Positions 7,277-15,328 are shown, counted from the stretch's first letter. The stretch is 64,000 nt of DNA from Streptomyces liliiviolaceus (GCF_018070025.1 NZ_JAGPYQ010000002.1:1488001-1552000); one strand, 5' to 3'. Notes: generated by a model not told the origin, from the sequence alone. Program-made: numbers and translations.

Positions 7277-8536
7277 TCAGACAGTACTGATCGGCGCGGG
7301 GTTCTCGGGGAGTCGCCAGTCGCCGCCGCGGTCCTCCTTCGAGAGGCGCGCGGCGAGATCGGGGACCCGCAGGAAGCAGGCCAGTGCGGTGGCGGCCTGG
7401 AAGGCGTCGATCGCCCGCTGGGTCATCGGCATGCCCAGGCGCAGGAGACGTGGATTCACCTCACCCTGGATCTCGTCGACGAAGGGCCGCAGCACGCTGT
7501 CGTAGTTCGCCAGCGCGGTCGGCAGATCGCCCGGGTGCCGGTTGATCTCGCCGGCCAGGACGTGGGCGCCCACCAGGCCGCCGGAGATGCCCATGCCGCT
7601 GTAGGGGGAGGCGCAGTGGGCGGCGTCGCCTGCCAGGACCACGCGGCCCTTGGACCAGGTGTCGGTGCGGACCTGCACGACCTCCTGGGAGTAGAAGAAG
7701 GGGCTCGTCCGCATGCCGTCGACGAAGCGCTCGGTCTGCCAGCCCGCGTCGCGGAACCTGCTCGCCCAGAATTCCTGCCGGCGCGCGACGGGTTCCCGGT
7801 GGATCGCCGATGCTTCGTCGGACTCCTCCCGCATCACGAAGTACACCTGCGTCTCGGTCGGGTTGTGGCTGCGGCGCATGATCTGACGGCCGCCCGGGAC
7901 CATGTAGGTGTCCCGGATGTTGCTGTCGGACGCGATGCGCGGGATGAACCAGTAGGCCATGTGGATGCCGACCCGCCAGTACGGGTCGCAGCCCGCGGGG
8001 AGGATCTCCCGCCGGATGCGCGATCCCTGCCCGTCCGCGCCGACCAGGAGGTCGTACTCGCCCGAGGACCCGTCGGAGAAGTGCGCGACGACCTTCCGTT
8101 CGTCCTGCTCGAAGCCGTCCACGCTCACGCCGAAGACGTACTCGGTGTCGGCCTTCGACGCGTCGTACAGGATGCGTACCAGGTCGCCGCGCATGATCTC
8201 GTACTCGGAGGTGAGGGTCTGCCGGCCCCGGCCGGAGGTGTTGGCCATGATCGTCGCCTTGGTCCTGCCACGCGCGTCGACGAAGGCGACGCCCGCCTCG
8301 TCCACCAGCCTGCCGCGGACGGCGTCGAGGAGTCCCATCCGTTCGACGGCCTCGATGCCCTGTCCTCGCAGGTCGACCTGTGCTCCGGTGGCCCGCAGCG
8401 CCGGAAAGCGTTCGGCGACGGTCACCTCGTGGCCGCCCCGCGTGAGCCAGAAGGCCAGCGCCTGGCCCGCTATCCCACCACCGGCGACGAGGACCCGCAG
8501 GGGGCGCGCTCCCGATCCGTCGGCCATGCCCATCAC
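7277..8536 (-). CDS. FAD-dependent monooxygenase (PHBH/TetX-like class A)
   Basis: About 418 residues of a group A flavoprotein hydroxylase. VLVAGGGIAGQALAFWLTRGG is the FAD-binding Rossmann motif, LLVGADGQGSRIR the middle DG motif and VVLAGDAAHCASPYSGMGISGGL the second FAD motif. It should use NAD(P)H and oxygen to hydroxylate an aromatic or polyketide-like substrate. The divergent TetR is unusually close to Tn10 TetR and the shared promoter carries a tetO-like operator, so a tetracycline-like substrate, and even inactivation of TetX type, is a reasonable hypothesis. Two close ATG starts exist (8536 and 8527). Confidence 0.85.
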   Translation of the reverse strand: MMGMADGSGARPLRVLVAGGGIAGQALAFWLTRGGHEVTVAERFPALRATGAQVDLRGQGIEAVERMGLLDAVRGRLVDEAGVAFVDARGRTKATIMANTSGRGRQTLTSEYEIMRGDLVRILYDASKADTEYVFGVSVDGFEQDERKVVAHFSDGSSGEYDLLVGADGQGSRIRREILPAGCDPYWRVGIHMAYWFIPRIASDSNIRDTYMVPGGRQIMRRSHNPTETQVYFVMREESDEASAIHREPVARRQEFWASRFRDAGWQTERFVDGMRTSPFFYSQEVVQVRTDTWSKGRVVLAGDAAHCASPYSGMGISGGLVGAHVLAGEINRHPGDLPTALANYDSVLRPFVDEIQGEVNPRLLRLGMPMTQRAIDAFQAATALACFLRVPDLAARLSKEDRGGDWRLPENPAPISTV

Positions 8537-8543
8537 CCCAAAA

Positions 8544-8560
8544 ATCTATCGGTGAACGAT
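8544..8560. promoter_or_regulatory. degenerate second tetO-like operator
   Basis: ATCTATC-GGT-GAACGAT matches the 17-bp operator at 8575 in its left arm and five of seven positions in its right arm. Its centre lies 31 bp from that of the perfect site, about three helical turns, reminiscent of the paired tetO1/tetO2 of Tn10. Confidence 0.5.
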
Positions 8561-8574
8561 TCCTCTTCAGAGTC

Positions 8575-8591
8575 ATCTATCAGTGATAGAT
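8575..8591. promoter_or_regulatory. tetO-like TetR operator, 17-bp perfect palindrome
   Basis: ATCTATCAGTGATAGAT is perfectly palindromic about the central G. It contains CTATCAGTGATAG, identical to the core of the Tn10 tet operator tetO2. It lies between the FAD monooxygenase start (8536) and the TetR start (8600), so a bound repressor would silence both. Confidence 0.8.
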
Positions 8592-8599
8592 TTGTCAAT

Positions 8600-9211
8600 G
8601 TGACCAAGGTGAACCGGGAGATCGTCGTCTCCGAAGCGCTCGACCTGCTCGACGAGGTCGGGCTGGACGCGGTCAGTACGCGGCAGCTGGCGAAGCGGCT
8701 GGGCGTCGAACAGCCCTCGCTCTACTGGTACTTCCGCACCAAGAAGGACCTCCTCGCCGCCATGGCGGACGCGGCGATGGCACCGCACGCGACCGCCCCG
8801 CTGCCGGCCCCCGACGACGACTGGCGCGAGTGGTTCCTCGACAACACGCGGAGCTTCCGGCGCACCCTGCTGATGCGCCGGGACGGCGCACGCCTCCACG
8901 CGGGCAGCACCCCTGTCAACGACCTCGACCGGATCCGGCACAAGATGGACTTCCTGGTCGCCTCCGGAGTACCTCAGCGGGAGGCGCAGACGGCGATGCT
9001 GGCCGCGAGCCGTTTCACGGTCGGCAGCGTTCTGGAGGAACAGGCGGACGCCGGCTCCGGTGACGGCTCGGAGCCACCGGCGGACATGCCCGTGATCGAC
9101 CACGAGTCGGCGTTCGAGGCCGGCCTGACCCTCATCCTGGACGGCTTGGCGCAGCGCACCGCAACGCGGGCCGTGCCCCCACCGGGAAACGCCGCCGCTC
9201 CTCGCAGCTGA
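8600..9211 (+). CDS. TetR repressor of the tetracycline-repressor (Tn10 TetR) subfamily
   Basis: A 203-residue repressor starting at GTG 8600. The helix-turn-helix reads STRQLAKRLGVEQPSLYWYF, very close to Tn10 TetR. When numbered from the start, several ligand-pocket positions of Tn10 TetR are kept: His63 (TetR His64), Asn82, Phe86, His100 and Pro105. SRFTVGSVLEEQ corresponds to the TetR segment GHFTLGCVLEDQ. Thr103 and Arg104 of TetR are Ser and Thr here, so specificity may differ. With a tetO-like operator at 8575 it should repress itself and the monooxygenase, released by a tetracycline-like or other polycyclic ligand. Confidence 0.88.
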   Translation: MTKVNREIVVSEALDLLDEVGLDAVSTRQLAKRLGVEQPSLYWYFRTKKDLLAAMADAAMAPHATAPLPAPDDDWREWFLDNTRSFRRTLLMRRDGARLHAGSTPVNDLDRIRHKMDFLVASGVPQREAQTAMLAASRFTVGSVLEEQADAGSGDGSEPPADMPVIDHESAFEAGLTLILDGLAQRTATRAVPPPGNAAAPRS

Positions 9212-9298
9212 TCCCCGGGCTCCTCCTCCACCCCGGTGCCGGACAGGCGGGCGGCGGGGCTTCGAGGAGTGCGGCCGCGCGCCCGCCGGGGCGGCGCG

Positions 9299-9877
9299 TC
9301 AGACCACGGCGAGCCGGTCGACCAGCAGTTCCATCCTCCGCTCGGCTTCCGCCGCCGGCAGCCGTCCCACCCGGGTCAGCGTCGCCAGCCCGTGCAGGGC
9401 CGCCCAGAACACCTCGGTGAACAGTCCCGGATGGACGTCGTCCCCGGCGACCTCGCCCAGGCTCTCCAGCAACGCGGCGAAAGCGTCCTTGAGCGGTTCC
9501 GGGGTGTCCTCGCGCGCGAACGCCAGACCGCCGTCGAGCTGGAACAGGGCGTCGTAGACCGCCGGGTTGCGTGCGGCGAAGTCGAGGTAGGCGCGGGCGA
9601 GCGCGGTGACCCGCTCGCGCGGGCCGTCCGCGGCAGCAGCAGCGGCCCGCACCGCCGCGGCCAACTCGGTGGCGCCTTCGAGGGATACGGCGCCGATGAT
9701 CTCGCGCTTGCCGCGGAAGTGACTGTAGAGGACGGGCTGGCTGTATTCGATGCGCTCGGCGAGCCGACGTGTGGTGACCGCGTCCCAGCCCTGCTGCTCG
9801 GCGAGTTCGCGGGCTGTCGCCACGATGAGGCGCTCGCGGGCCGCCCGTTCGCGCTCCTTGCGTTCCTGTACCGACAT
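9299..9877 (-). CDS. TetR/AcrR-family regulator
   Basis: A 192-residue TetR protein. The N-terminal HTH is ARELAEQQGWDAVTTRRLAERIEYSQPVLYSHFRGKREI. The C-terminal ligand domain, with FTEVFWAALHGLATLTRVGRLP, resembles the WHG-type C-terminal domain. The ATG at 9877 is the only start fitting the HTH position. It is divergent from the DUF1772 gene across three CTAGC-type dyads and most likely represses that gene and itself. Confidence 0.85.
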   Translation of the reverse strand: MSVQERKERERAARERLIVATARELAEQQGWDAVTTRRLAERIEYSQPVLYSHFRGKREIIGAVSLEGATELAAAVRAAAAAADGPRERVTALARAYLDFAARNPAVYDALFQLDGGLAFAREDTPEPLKDAFAALLESLGEVAGDDVHPGLFTEVFWAALHGLATLTRVGRLPAAEAERRMELLVDRLAVV

Positions 9878-9886
9878 GGGCCGATC

Positions 9887-9950
9887 CTAGCACTGCTAGA
9901 CAATCAAGCGGCAGCAGGTCTAGCGTTGCTTCATCAGCTAGCGGCACTAG
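9887..9950. promoter_or_regulatory. cluster of CTAGC-type TetR operators
   Basis: CTAGCACTGCTAG at 9887-9899 is a perfect 13-bp palindrome. A related CTAGCGGCACTAG lies at 9938-9950, with one arm mismatch, and a half-like CTAGCGTTGC starts at 9920. All lie between the divergent TetR and DUF1772 genes. Confidence 0.6.
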
Positions 9951-9968
9951 ATTTCTGGAGGGGTAGCA

Positions 9969-10415
9969 ATGCTCGACGCACTTGAGGTCTTCACCACCGT
10001 GATCGTCGGCCTGATGGTGGGCGTGGAGTTCTCCGTCGCCTTCGTCATGAACCCGATCCTCAACGCCCTCCCGGAGGACAGCCGCCAACTCGGCCACGCC
10101 CACGGGGGCCGGATGCTCGGCACCCTGATGCCGTTCTGGTACGTCGGCTCGCTCGTCCTCAGCGCCCTCTGGGCCGTCGCCGGATGGCACCGGCAGGGCA
10201 CGGGCCTGGTCGTCATCGCGGCCGCGCTGCTGATCCTGAGCGTGGTCATGTCGCTCCTGCTGCTCGTCCCGATCAACAACCGGAACAAGGCGTGGACCCC
10301 GGAGAACCGGCCCGCGGACTGGCAGGAGCAGCTGAACCGCTGGCTCCGCTTCCACTACATCCGCGTCGCCGTCATCATCGCCGCCTTCACGCTGCTCGTG
10401 GCCGCCCTCGCGTGA
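9969..10415 (+). CDS. DUF1772 (anthrone-oxygenase-like) membrane protein
   Basis: 148 residues with four predicted membrane helices: LEVFTTVIVGLMVGVEFSVAF, MPFWYVGSLVLSALWAVA, LVVIAAALLILSVVMSLLLLVP and VAVIIAAFTLLVAALA. The pattern, with NPIL after the first helix, a PINNRNKAW loop and WLRFHYIRV before the last helix, is that of DUF1772. Some DUF1772 proteins act as anthrone oxygenases in polyketide pathways, but most single copies next to a TetR regulator have unknown function. GGAGG at 9958-9962 is a usable ribosome site. A GCAGTGC hairpin follows. Confidence 0.75.
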   Translation: MLDALEVFTTVIVGLMVGVEFSVAFVMNPILNALPEDSRQLGHAHGGRMLGTLMPFWYVGSLVLSALWAVAGWHRQGTGLVVIAAALLILSVVMSLLLLVPINNRNKAWTPENRPADWQEQLNRWLRFHYIRVAVIIAAFTLLVAALA

Positions 10416-10448
10416 CTCCTCGGACCGACACGGGCGAAAAGCTTTGGA

Positions 10449-10553
10449 GCAGTGCGGCATTCAGCACTGCGAACACTTCCGAAGATAAAGCGGCCGCATA
10501 CTTTCAACAGATATTACTGGGCTGCATTTTCGCTCAACTGTGCATATGCGGCC
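10449..10553 (+). promoter_or_regulatory. AT-rich structured leader upstream of the Roadblock gene
   Basis: This stretch stands out by base composition: 29 of 60 bases are G or C at 10501-10560, far below the surroundings. A hairpin with 7-bp arms GCAGTGC/GCACTGC lies at 10449-10470 and may terminate the DUF1772 transcript. A second inverted repeat, GGCCGCATA at 10492-10500 with TATGCGGCC at 10545-10553, encloses the most AT-rich part. It probably contains the promoter of the gene at 10635. A small RNA is possible but not shown. Confidence 0.4.
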
Positions 10554-10634
10554 CCTGTTCACGGTCCTGCTCCTAGCGTGACTGACGCAACGGGGCGGGA
10601 ACAGCCCGGCCCGGCCCGCGAACGGAGACAGGTC

Positions 10635-11009
10635 ATGGCCGATGTGGACGTATCGCTCAAAGAGTTGATGGCCGGCGTGGAGGGATCCCTGGGGGCCGCC
10701 GTCGTGGACTACACCAGCGGCCTGGCCCTCGGTGTGCTCGGCGGCGGCAAGGACCTGGACTTAGAGGTGGCCGCCGCCGGAAACACCGATGTCGTCCGCG
10801 CGCAGATGCGGACCCTGGAGCATCTCGGCCTGGCGAGCCAGATCGAGGACATCCTGATCACTCTCGACCGGCACTACCACATCATCCGGCTGGTGAACGG
10901 GCGAGGCGGCAACGGCCTGTTCCTCTACCTGGTGCTGGACAAAGCGAGGTCCAACCTGGCGATGGCTCGTCACCAGCTCAAACGAGTGGAGGAAAACCTC
11001 GCCGTCTGA
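10635..11009 (+). CDS. Roadblock/LC7-like small protein
   Basis: 124 residues with the Roadblock/LC7 dynein-light-chain fold signature: GVEGSLGAAVVDYTSGLALGVLG, then an alternating helix/strand pattern ending LFLYLVLDKARSNLAMARHQLKRVEENLAV. In Streptomyces such proteins usually partner Ras-like GTPases in conservon operons, but no GTPase or conservon histidine kinase lies nearby, so this is a stand-alone copy. The start at 10635 is preceded by GGAGA about 9 bp upstream. An ArsR regulator follows. Expected cytoplasmic role: dimerisation scaffold or small-molecule-responsive adaptor; this is inference. Confidence 0.7.
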   Translation: MADVDVSLKELMAGVEGSLGAAVVDYTSGLALGVLGGGKDLDLEVAAAGNTDVVRAQMRTLEHLGLASQIEDILITLDRHYHIIRLVNGRGGNGLFLYLVLDKARSNLAMARHQLKRVEENLAV

Positions 11010-11173
11010 CCTTCCTTTCGCATGCCCTCGATGTGAAGAGTTCTGCAACTCTCGACATCCATACATGTCCATTCCGTAGGTTCCGGCGGGACGAGGTGCG
11101 ACAGACTGTCCTCACAGGTGGGAGCACCGAGTCCCGTTCGGCCTCATCGCCCACGCGTAGGGAGCAGACGGCT

Positions 11174-11539
11174 GTGAAAGTGCCCCTCTACCAGGCCAAA
11201 GCCGAGTTCTTCCGCATGCTGGGCCATCCCGTACGCATCAGAGTTCTCGAACTGCTGCAACATGGCCCGGTCGCTGTGCGGGACCTGCTCGCCGACATCG
11301 AGATCGAACCGTCCAGCCTGTCCCAGCAGTTGGGGGTACTGCGCCGGGCGGGCATCATCGTCTCCACCCGCCAGGGCTCCACCGTCATCTACGCCCTCGC
11401 GGGAGGCGACATCGCGGACCTTCTCAAGGCCGCGCGCCGCATCCTCACCGAACTTCTCGCCGGGCAGTACGCGATCCTGACGGACGTGCAGGAGAACGAA
11501 CCCTCTTCCGTTCCCCTGCCGGCCGGAAGAGAGACCTGA
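11174..11539 (+). CDS. ArsR-family winged-helix regulator
   Basis: 121 residues from GTG 11174 with a clean ArsR fold: KAEFFRMLGHPVRIRVLELLQHGPVAVRDLLADIEIEPSSLSQQLGVLRRAGIIVSTRQGSTVIYAL. No metal-binding CxC-type motif is visible (the protein lacks cysteines), so it is probably not a metal sensor. The longer in-frame ATG at 11033 would add a tail unlike the family; GGGAGCAG just before the GTG serves as ribosome site. It could control the adjacent Roadblock or lectin genes, but the sequence does not show which. Confidence 0.8.
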   Translation: MKVPLYQAKAEFFRMLGHPVRIRVLELLQHGPVAVRDLLADIEIEPSSLSQQLGVLRRAGIIVSTRQGSTVIYALAGGDIADLLKAARRILTELLAGQYAILTDVQENEPSSVPLPAGRET

Positions 11540-11650
11540 CGTCGCCTTTCCTCGGCCGCATCTGCGGCGCCCAGCCGGTTGTCAGTGGCAGCCGACACAA
11601 TGCGATCAAGCACGACGCACCCGTGGCGCCCAGCACGAGAAAAGGTCATC

Positions 11651-13609
11651 ATGCGCGAACTCTTCCAGTTCAACCGACTCCACGCGGACGAACAACTGCG
11701 CTCGCCCAGCGGACGGTTCGTCCTGCACTACGACGCGGCGGGCATCGCCGTGATCACGGACACCGAGCGGGACGAGGTCACTTGGCGGGCGGGGACCGTC
11801 GGACGACTGCTGCTCGGCGACCGGAGCGAGGTCCAGGTCGAGGCCTGGGACAGTTACGAGACGGTCTGGCTCTCGGGTTTCGCAGCCCCCGGGGCGCGGC
11901 ACCTGATCCTCACCGACGCGGGCGACCTGGAACTGCTCAACGGCGAGCACGCCCGCCTGGCCAACTCGCGCACCGGTCCGGTCGAACCACTGGCGCTGCG
12001 GGACACCGCCGCCGCGGCCGACATCAACGCCGGCAGCTACCTGCTCAGCGAGGGCAAGAAGCGCCGGACCGTCGTCCGCGAACAGGACGGTCAGCTCCGG
12101 GTCGGCGAGCACTGGTCCAACGGCGGCGGCGGAAGCTACGCACTGACCGGGCCGCTGGTCGACTGGCTGGAGCAGGAAGGCACCGTGCTCGGCTGGCTCA
12201 TGCTGCCGGTCAACGGCACCAAGTCGAAGGCCCGGACGCTCTGCCTGACGGATACCGCCGGCACCGTCCTGTGGCACGAGGGCGAACCGAGCCGGACCAC
12301 GCCGGTGTTCGCGGGAGCCCCCTACGCCTACGGCGGAGCGGAACTCGGCGCCGGCGGGCGCCTGCGGCATCAGTCGCTGACCTCTCCCTCCGGCTCGCAC
12401 ACCCTGGTTCACCAGGGGGACGGCGATCTGGTGCTGCGCTGCAACGCCGAGCACCGGAACGTGTGGTCGGCAGGCACGCACTGGGCCATCGGCGGATGGG
12501 CCGAGCTGACCGCCGACGGCGACCTGGTGGTGCACAACCCGCACGGCGCGCCCGTCTGGCGCTCCGGCACGGCCGGTTCGGGTGCCCGGCGGCTCGCCGT
12601 CCGCGACGACGGCCGGGTGGAACTGCTCGACGCCGAGGGCCGGGCGGTGTGGTCGGTGGACACCCACACCTCCTGCGACGGCCCGGCCGTGGACACGCCG
12701 CGCGGCGCGGTCCTGCGCCGGGGACAGACGCTCCGTCAGCACGCCCTCACCTCCACCGACGGCAGCACGGTGCTCGGCCACCATGACGACCAGCGTCTGG
12801 TGCTGTTCGGAGCGGACGGCAGCTGGCTCTGGTACGCGCACCTGGGGGACGTACAGCGGCCCGGACTGCTGCTGGACGAGGACGGCATGCTGCGGATCCT
12901 CGACGACGACACCGAGCGACCGGCGCTGGCCGGTCCGGCGGACGAACTGCGCGTGGAAAGCGGGGAAGTCCTGCTGTGCCGCGCGGACGGCACGGTCGTG
13001 TGGCGCAACGGCGAAGAGGTGACGGAAACGGACGCCGCCGCACCGGAGCCGGCCGAGGACTTCGAGACGTGGCTGGAGGAGCTGAACGGTCTGGAGTACT
13101 TCAGCGTCGCCGTCGTCCACGACACGACACCCGACGAGGCCCTGCTGCGCCTGGGCGCCGACCCGGGCCGGGTCCGGACGGGCACCTGGGACGACCTGCG
13201 GACACAGAGCGAGATCGAGGACGCCGGCATGGGCGACGTGTGCCTGGCCGCGTTCGCCCTCGGCCCGCACACACTGCTCGTCGAGAACAACGGCCACCCG
13301 GGGACGGAGAATTCGGTGCTCTCCCCCGGCACCTTCGCCGTGGCCTGCTCCCGCAGCATCAACGCGGACACCAGCTTCATGGTGTACCGCGACGGCGAGG
13401 TGGTGGCCGACCACTCCGAGGAAGGAAGCGAGGAGCCGACCACCTCGGAGGTCCGGGCGGCCATGGCGGCGATGGACGCCGACGACGACCCTTGCCAGGC
13501 CGCGTTCGACGACACCCTCGAACTCTTCTGCCGCACCGCCGGAATCCGACCCACGGTGGCAGACGTGACCGGCATCGCGAGGTGGGTGATATTGCCTGCC
13601 CTCAGGTGA
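11651..13609 (+). CDS. large protein with bulb-type lectin-like repeats and a C-terminal DUF6461-like domain
   Basis: 652 residues without signal peptide or membrane segment, so apparently cytoplasmic. Residues 1 to about 460 hold repeated beta-strand units resembling bulb-type mannose-binding (B-lectin) domains, for example HQGDGDLVLRCN, TADGDLVVHNPHG and HHDDQRLVLFG, each followed by a VWSAG-, VWRSG- or WLWYA-like strand. From about 469 the segment EDFETWLEELNGLEYFSVAVV starts a second domain similar to DUF6461 of actinomycetes. The start at 11651 is the ATG after AAAGGTCATC. The role is unknown: possibly carbohydrate binding or assembly of beta-prism scaffolds. It has no obvious operon partner. 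Confidence 0.65.
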   Translation: MRELFQFNRLHADEQLRSPSGRFVLHYDAAGIAVITDTERDEVTWRAGTVGRLLLGDRSEVQVEAWDSYETVWLSGFAAPGARHLILTDAGDLELLNGEHARLANSRTGPVEPLALRDTAAAADINAGSYLLSEGKKRRTVVREQDGQLRVGEHWSNGGGGSYALTGPLVDWLEQEGTVLGWLMLPVNGTKSKARTLCLTDTAGTVLWHEGEPSRTTPVFAGAPYAYGGAELGAGGRLRHQSLTSPSGSHTLVHQGDGDLVLRCNAEHRNVWSAGTHWAIGGWAELTADGDLVVHNPHGAPVWRSGTAGSGARRLAVRDDGRVELLDAEGRAVWSVDTHTSCDGPAVDTPRGAVLRRGQTLRQHALTSTDGSTVLGHHDDQRLVLFGADGSWLWYAHLGDVQRPGLLLDEDGMLRILDDDTERPALAGPADELRVESGEVLLCRADGTVVWRNGEEVTETDAAAPEPAEDFETWLEELNGLEYFSVAVVHDTTPDEALLRLGADPGRVRTGTWDDLRTQSEIEDAGMGDVCLAAFALGPHTLLVENNGHPGTENSVLSPGTFAVACSRSINADTSFMVYRDGEVVADHSEEGSEEPTTSEVRAAMAAMDADDDPCQAAFDDTLELFCRTAGIRPTVADVTGIARWVILPALR

Positions 13610-13668
13610 GCCGGTCGCCCGACCCGGTTCCATGACGTGCCGTCCTCGTCGGCCCCGGCCCCGGCTGC

Positions 13669-13722
13669 GCATCCGCATCCGCATCCGCATCCGCATCCGC
13701 ATCCGCATCCGCATCCGCATCC
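13669..13722. repeat. (GCATCC)9 hexanucleotide tandem repeat
   Basis: Nine uninterrupted perfect copies of a 6-bp unit, 54 bp in all, lie 61-114 bp upstream of the multicopper oxidase start. Eight bases downstream is TTACGTAA (13730-13737), an 8-bp palindrome close to the likely promoter. Such arrays change length by slippage, so spacing upstream of the oxidase could vary between cells or strains. Confidence 0.9.
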
Positions 13723-13782
13723 GGCGAGGTTACGTAATCTGCACCGACGCGAAGGGGCCGGCAGGCGCGCGACGGTGGCTGC

Positions 13783-15285
13783 ATGAAACGACGCACAGCG
13801 CTGAAGGCTCTCGGGTTCGGCACCGGGGGCGCGGTTGTCCTCGCTGGTGGTGGTTACGGCAGCTACTACTACGCCGCGAAGCAGGACACGTTCGGTGAGA
13901 TCGACTTCGACAAGGTCCTGCCGATCCCGCCCCTGGCAGAGTCGGAGAAGGGCTCGCAGGGGGCCCGGGTGTTCACACTCGGCATCCGGTCGGGCAGGAC
14001 CCGGTTCAAGGCGGGCGCCACCACCCGCACTTGGGGCGTGAACGGCACGTATCTCGGTCCGACGATTCGGGTGCGGCGCGGCGAGCAGGTCGAGTTCGTC
14101 GTGCGCAACGGCCTCGATGAGGACACCTCGCTCCACTGGCACGGGATGCACCTTCCCGCGGCCATGGACGGCGGACCCCACCAGGTCGTCGCGCCCGGAG
14201 AGACCTGGCGGCCGCGGTGGACGGTCGACCAGCCCGCCGCGACGCTCTGGTACCACCCGCACCTGCACGGCGCGACCGCCGATCACCTGTACCGGGGCCT
14301 CAGCGGCCTGTTCATCGTCGACGACGAGGACTCCGAGGCGTCGGCATTGCCGTCCGAGTACGGCGTCGACGACATCCCGATGATCGTCCAGGACCGGGCG
14401 TTCGACGGGGACAACCAGTTCGAGAAGCGAGTGCCACTGGGCGGCTCGGTGGGCGTGATCGGGAAGGAGGTGCTCGTCAACGGCGCGATCGGTCCGTACG
14501 TCGACGTCACCACCAAGCTCGTACGACTGCGGCTGCTCAACGGCTCCAACGCGCGCCTGTACAACCTGGGGTTCTCCGACGACCGGCGCTTCTCGCTCAT
14601 CGCCACCGACGGCGGCCTGCTCGCCGAACCGTGGAGCACCGAGCGCCTCTATCTCTCACCCGGCGAACGTGCAGAGATCGTGGTGGCCTTCGAGCCGGGC
14701 GAGCGGGTCGAACTCCGCTCCCACCCGTCCGAGTACGGCGGCACGCTGGGACGGATCGACGGCTTCGACGACCGTCTCGACATCTGCCAGTTCCGGGCCG
14801 CGGCCACCCTGTCCGACGTCGCCGAACTCCCTGCCGTGCTCGGTGTCGCACCGGACCTCGCGGGTGAAACGGCCGCACGGGAGCGCTCCTTCGTGCTCGC
14901 GTCGGACCAGATCAACGGCAGGTCGATGGCGATGGACCGGATCGACTTCGGTGTCCGCGAGGGCACGGTCGAGGTGTGGGACGTGGTCAACGACAACGGC
15001 TTTCTGCACAACTTCCACGTTCACGACGTGCAGTTCCAGGTGCTGACCGTCGACGGCGGGAAGCCTGAACCGCACCTGCGCGGCTGGAAGGACACCGTCC
15101 TGCTGGCACAGGGGAAGCACTACCGGCTGGCGATGCGTTTTCGCGGGCACACCGATCCGAACACGCCGTACATGTACCACTGTCATCTGTTGCAGCACGA
15201 GGACGACGGGATGATGGGCCAGTTCGTCGTGCTCGGCAAGGACGAGAAGGTCGGCGCCGTGCCGCGGACACACCATCACTCCTGA
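13783..15285 (+). CDS. multicopper oxidase (CueO/bilirubin-oxidase type), exported
   Basis: A 500-residue three-domain cupredoxin oxidase. All copper-binding motifs are present: HWHG (118-121), HPHLHG (158-163), HNFHVH (409-414) and HCHLLQHEDDGMM (466-478), with Cys467 as type 1 copper ligand and a methionine axial ligand. The N-terminus, MKRRTALKALGFGTGG, is a short basic Tat-like signal or anchor without the exact twin-arginine consensus. It oxidises phenols or Cu(I) while reducing oxygen to water, outside the membrane. The tail ends in a histidine run. ATG 13783 is the first start after the repeat array. Confidence 0.9.
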   Translation: MKRRTALKALGFGTGGAVVLAGGGYGSYYYAAKQDTFGEIDFDKVLPIPPLAESEKGSQGARVFTLGIRSGRTRFKAGATTRTWGVNGTYLGPTIRVRRGEQVEFVVRNGLDEDTSLHWHGMHLPAAMDGGPHQVVAPGETWRPRWTVDQPAATLWYHPHLHGATADHLYRGLSGLFIVDDEDSEASALPSEYGVDDIPMIVQDRAFDGDNQFEKRVPLGGSVGVIGKEVLVNGAIGPYVDVTTKLVRLRLLNGSNARLYNLGFSDDRRFSLIATDGGLLAEPWSTERLYLSPGERAEIVVAFEPGERVELRSHPSEYGGTLGRIDGFDDRLDICQFRAAATLSDVAELPAVLGVAPDLAGETAARERSFVLASDQINGRSMAMDRIDFGVREGTVEVWDVVNDNGFLHNFHVHDVQFQVLTVDGGKPEPHLRGWKDTVLLAQGKHYRLAMRFRGHTDPNTPYMYHCHLLQHEDDGMMGQFVVLGKDEKVGAVPRTHHHS

Positions 15286-15299
15286 GAACCGCCCGCCTT

Positions 15300-15328
15300 G
15301 AGAACCGTCCTCCCCGAGGACCGTTCTC
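15300..15328. terminator. hairpin after the multicopper oxidase gene
   Basis: GAGAACCGTCCTC, a CCC loop and GAGGACCGTTCTC pair over 13 bp with one mismatch, 15 bp beyond the oxidase stop codon. Confidence 0.65.

Noticed and set aside
11606..13720. 704-residue leftward open frame beginning with Arg-Met repeats
   Set aside because: It is antisense to the lectin-like gene; the Arg-Met run is just the (GCATCC)9 array read on the other strand, and no ribosome site or family resemblance exists.
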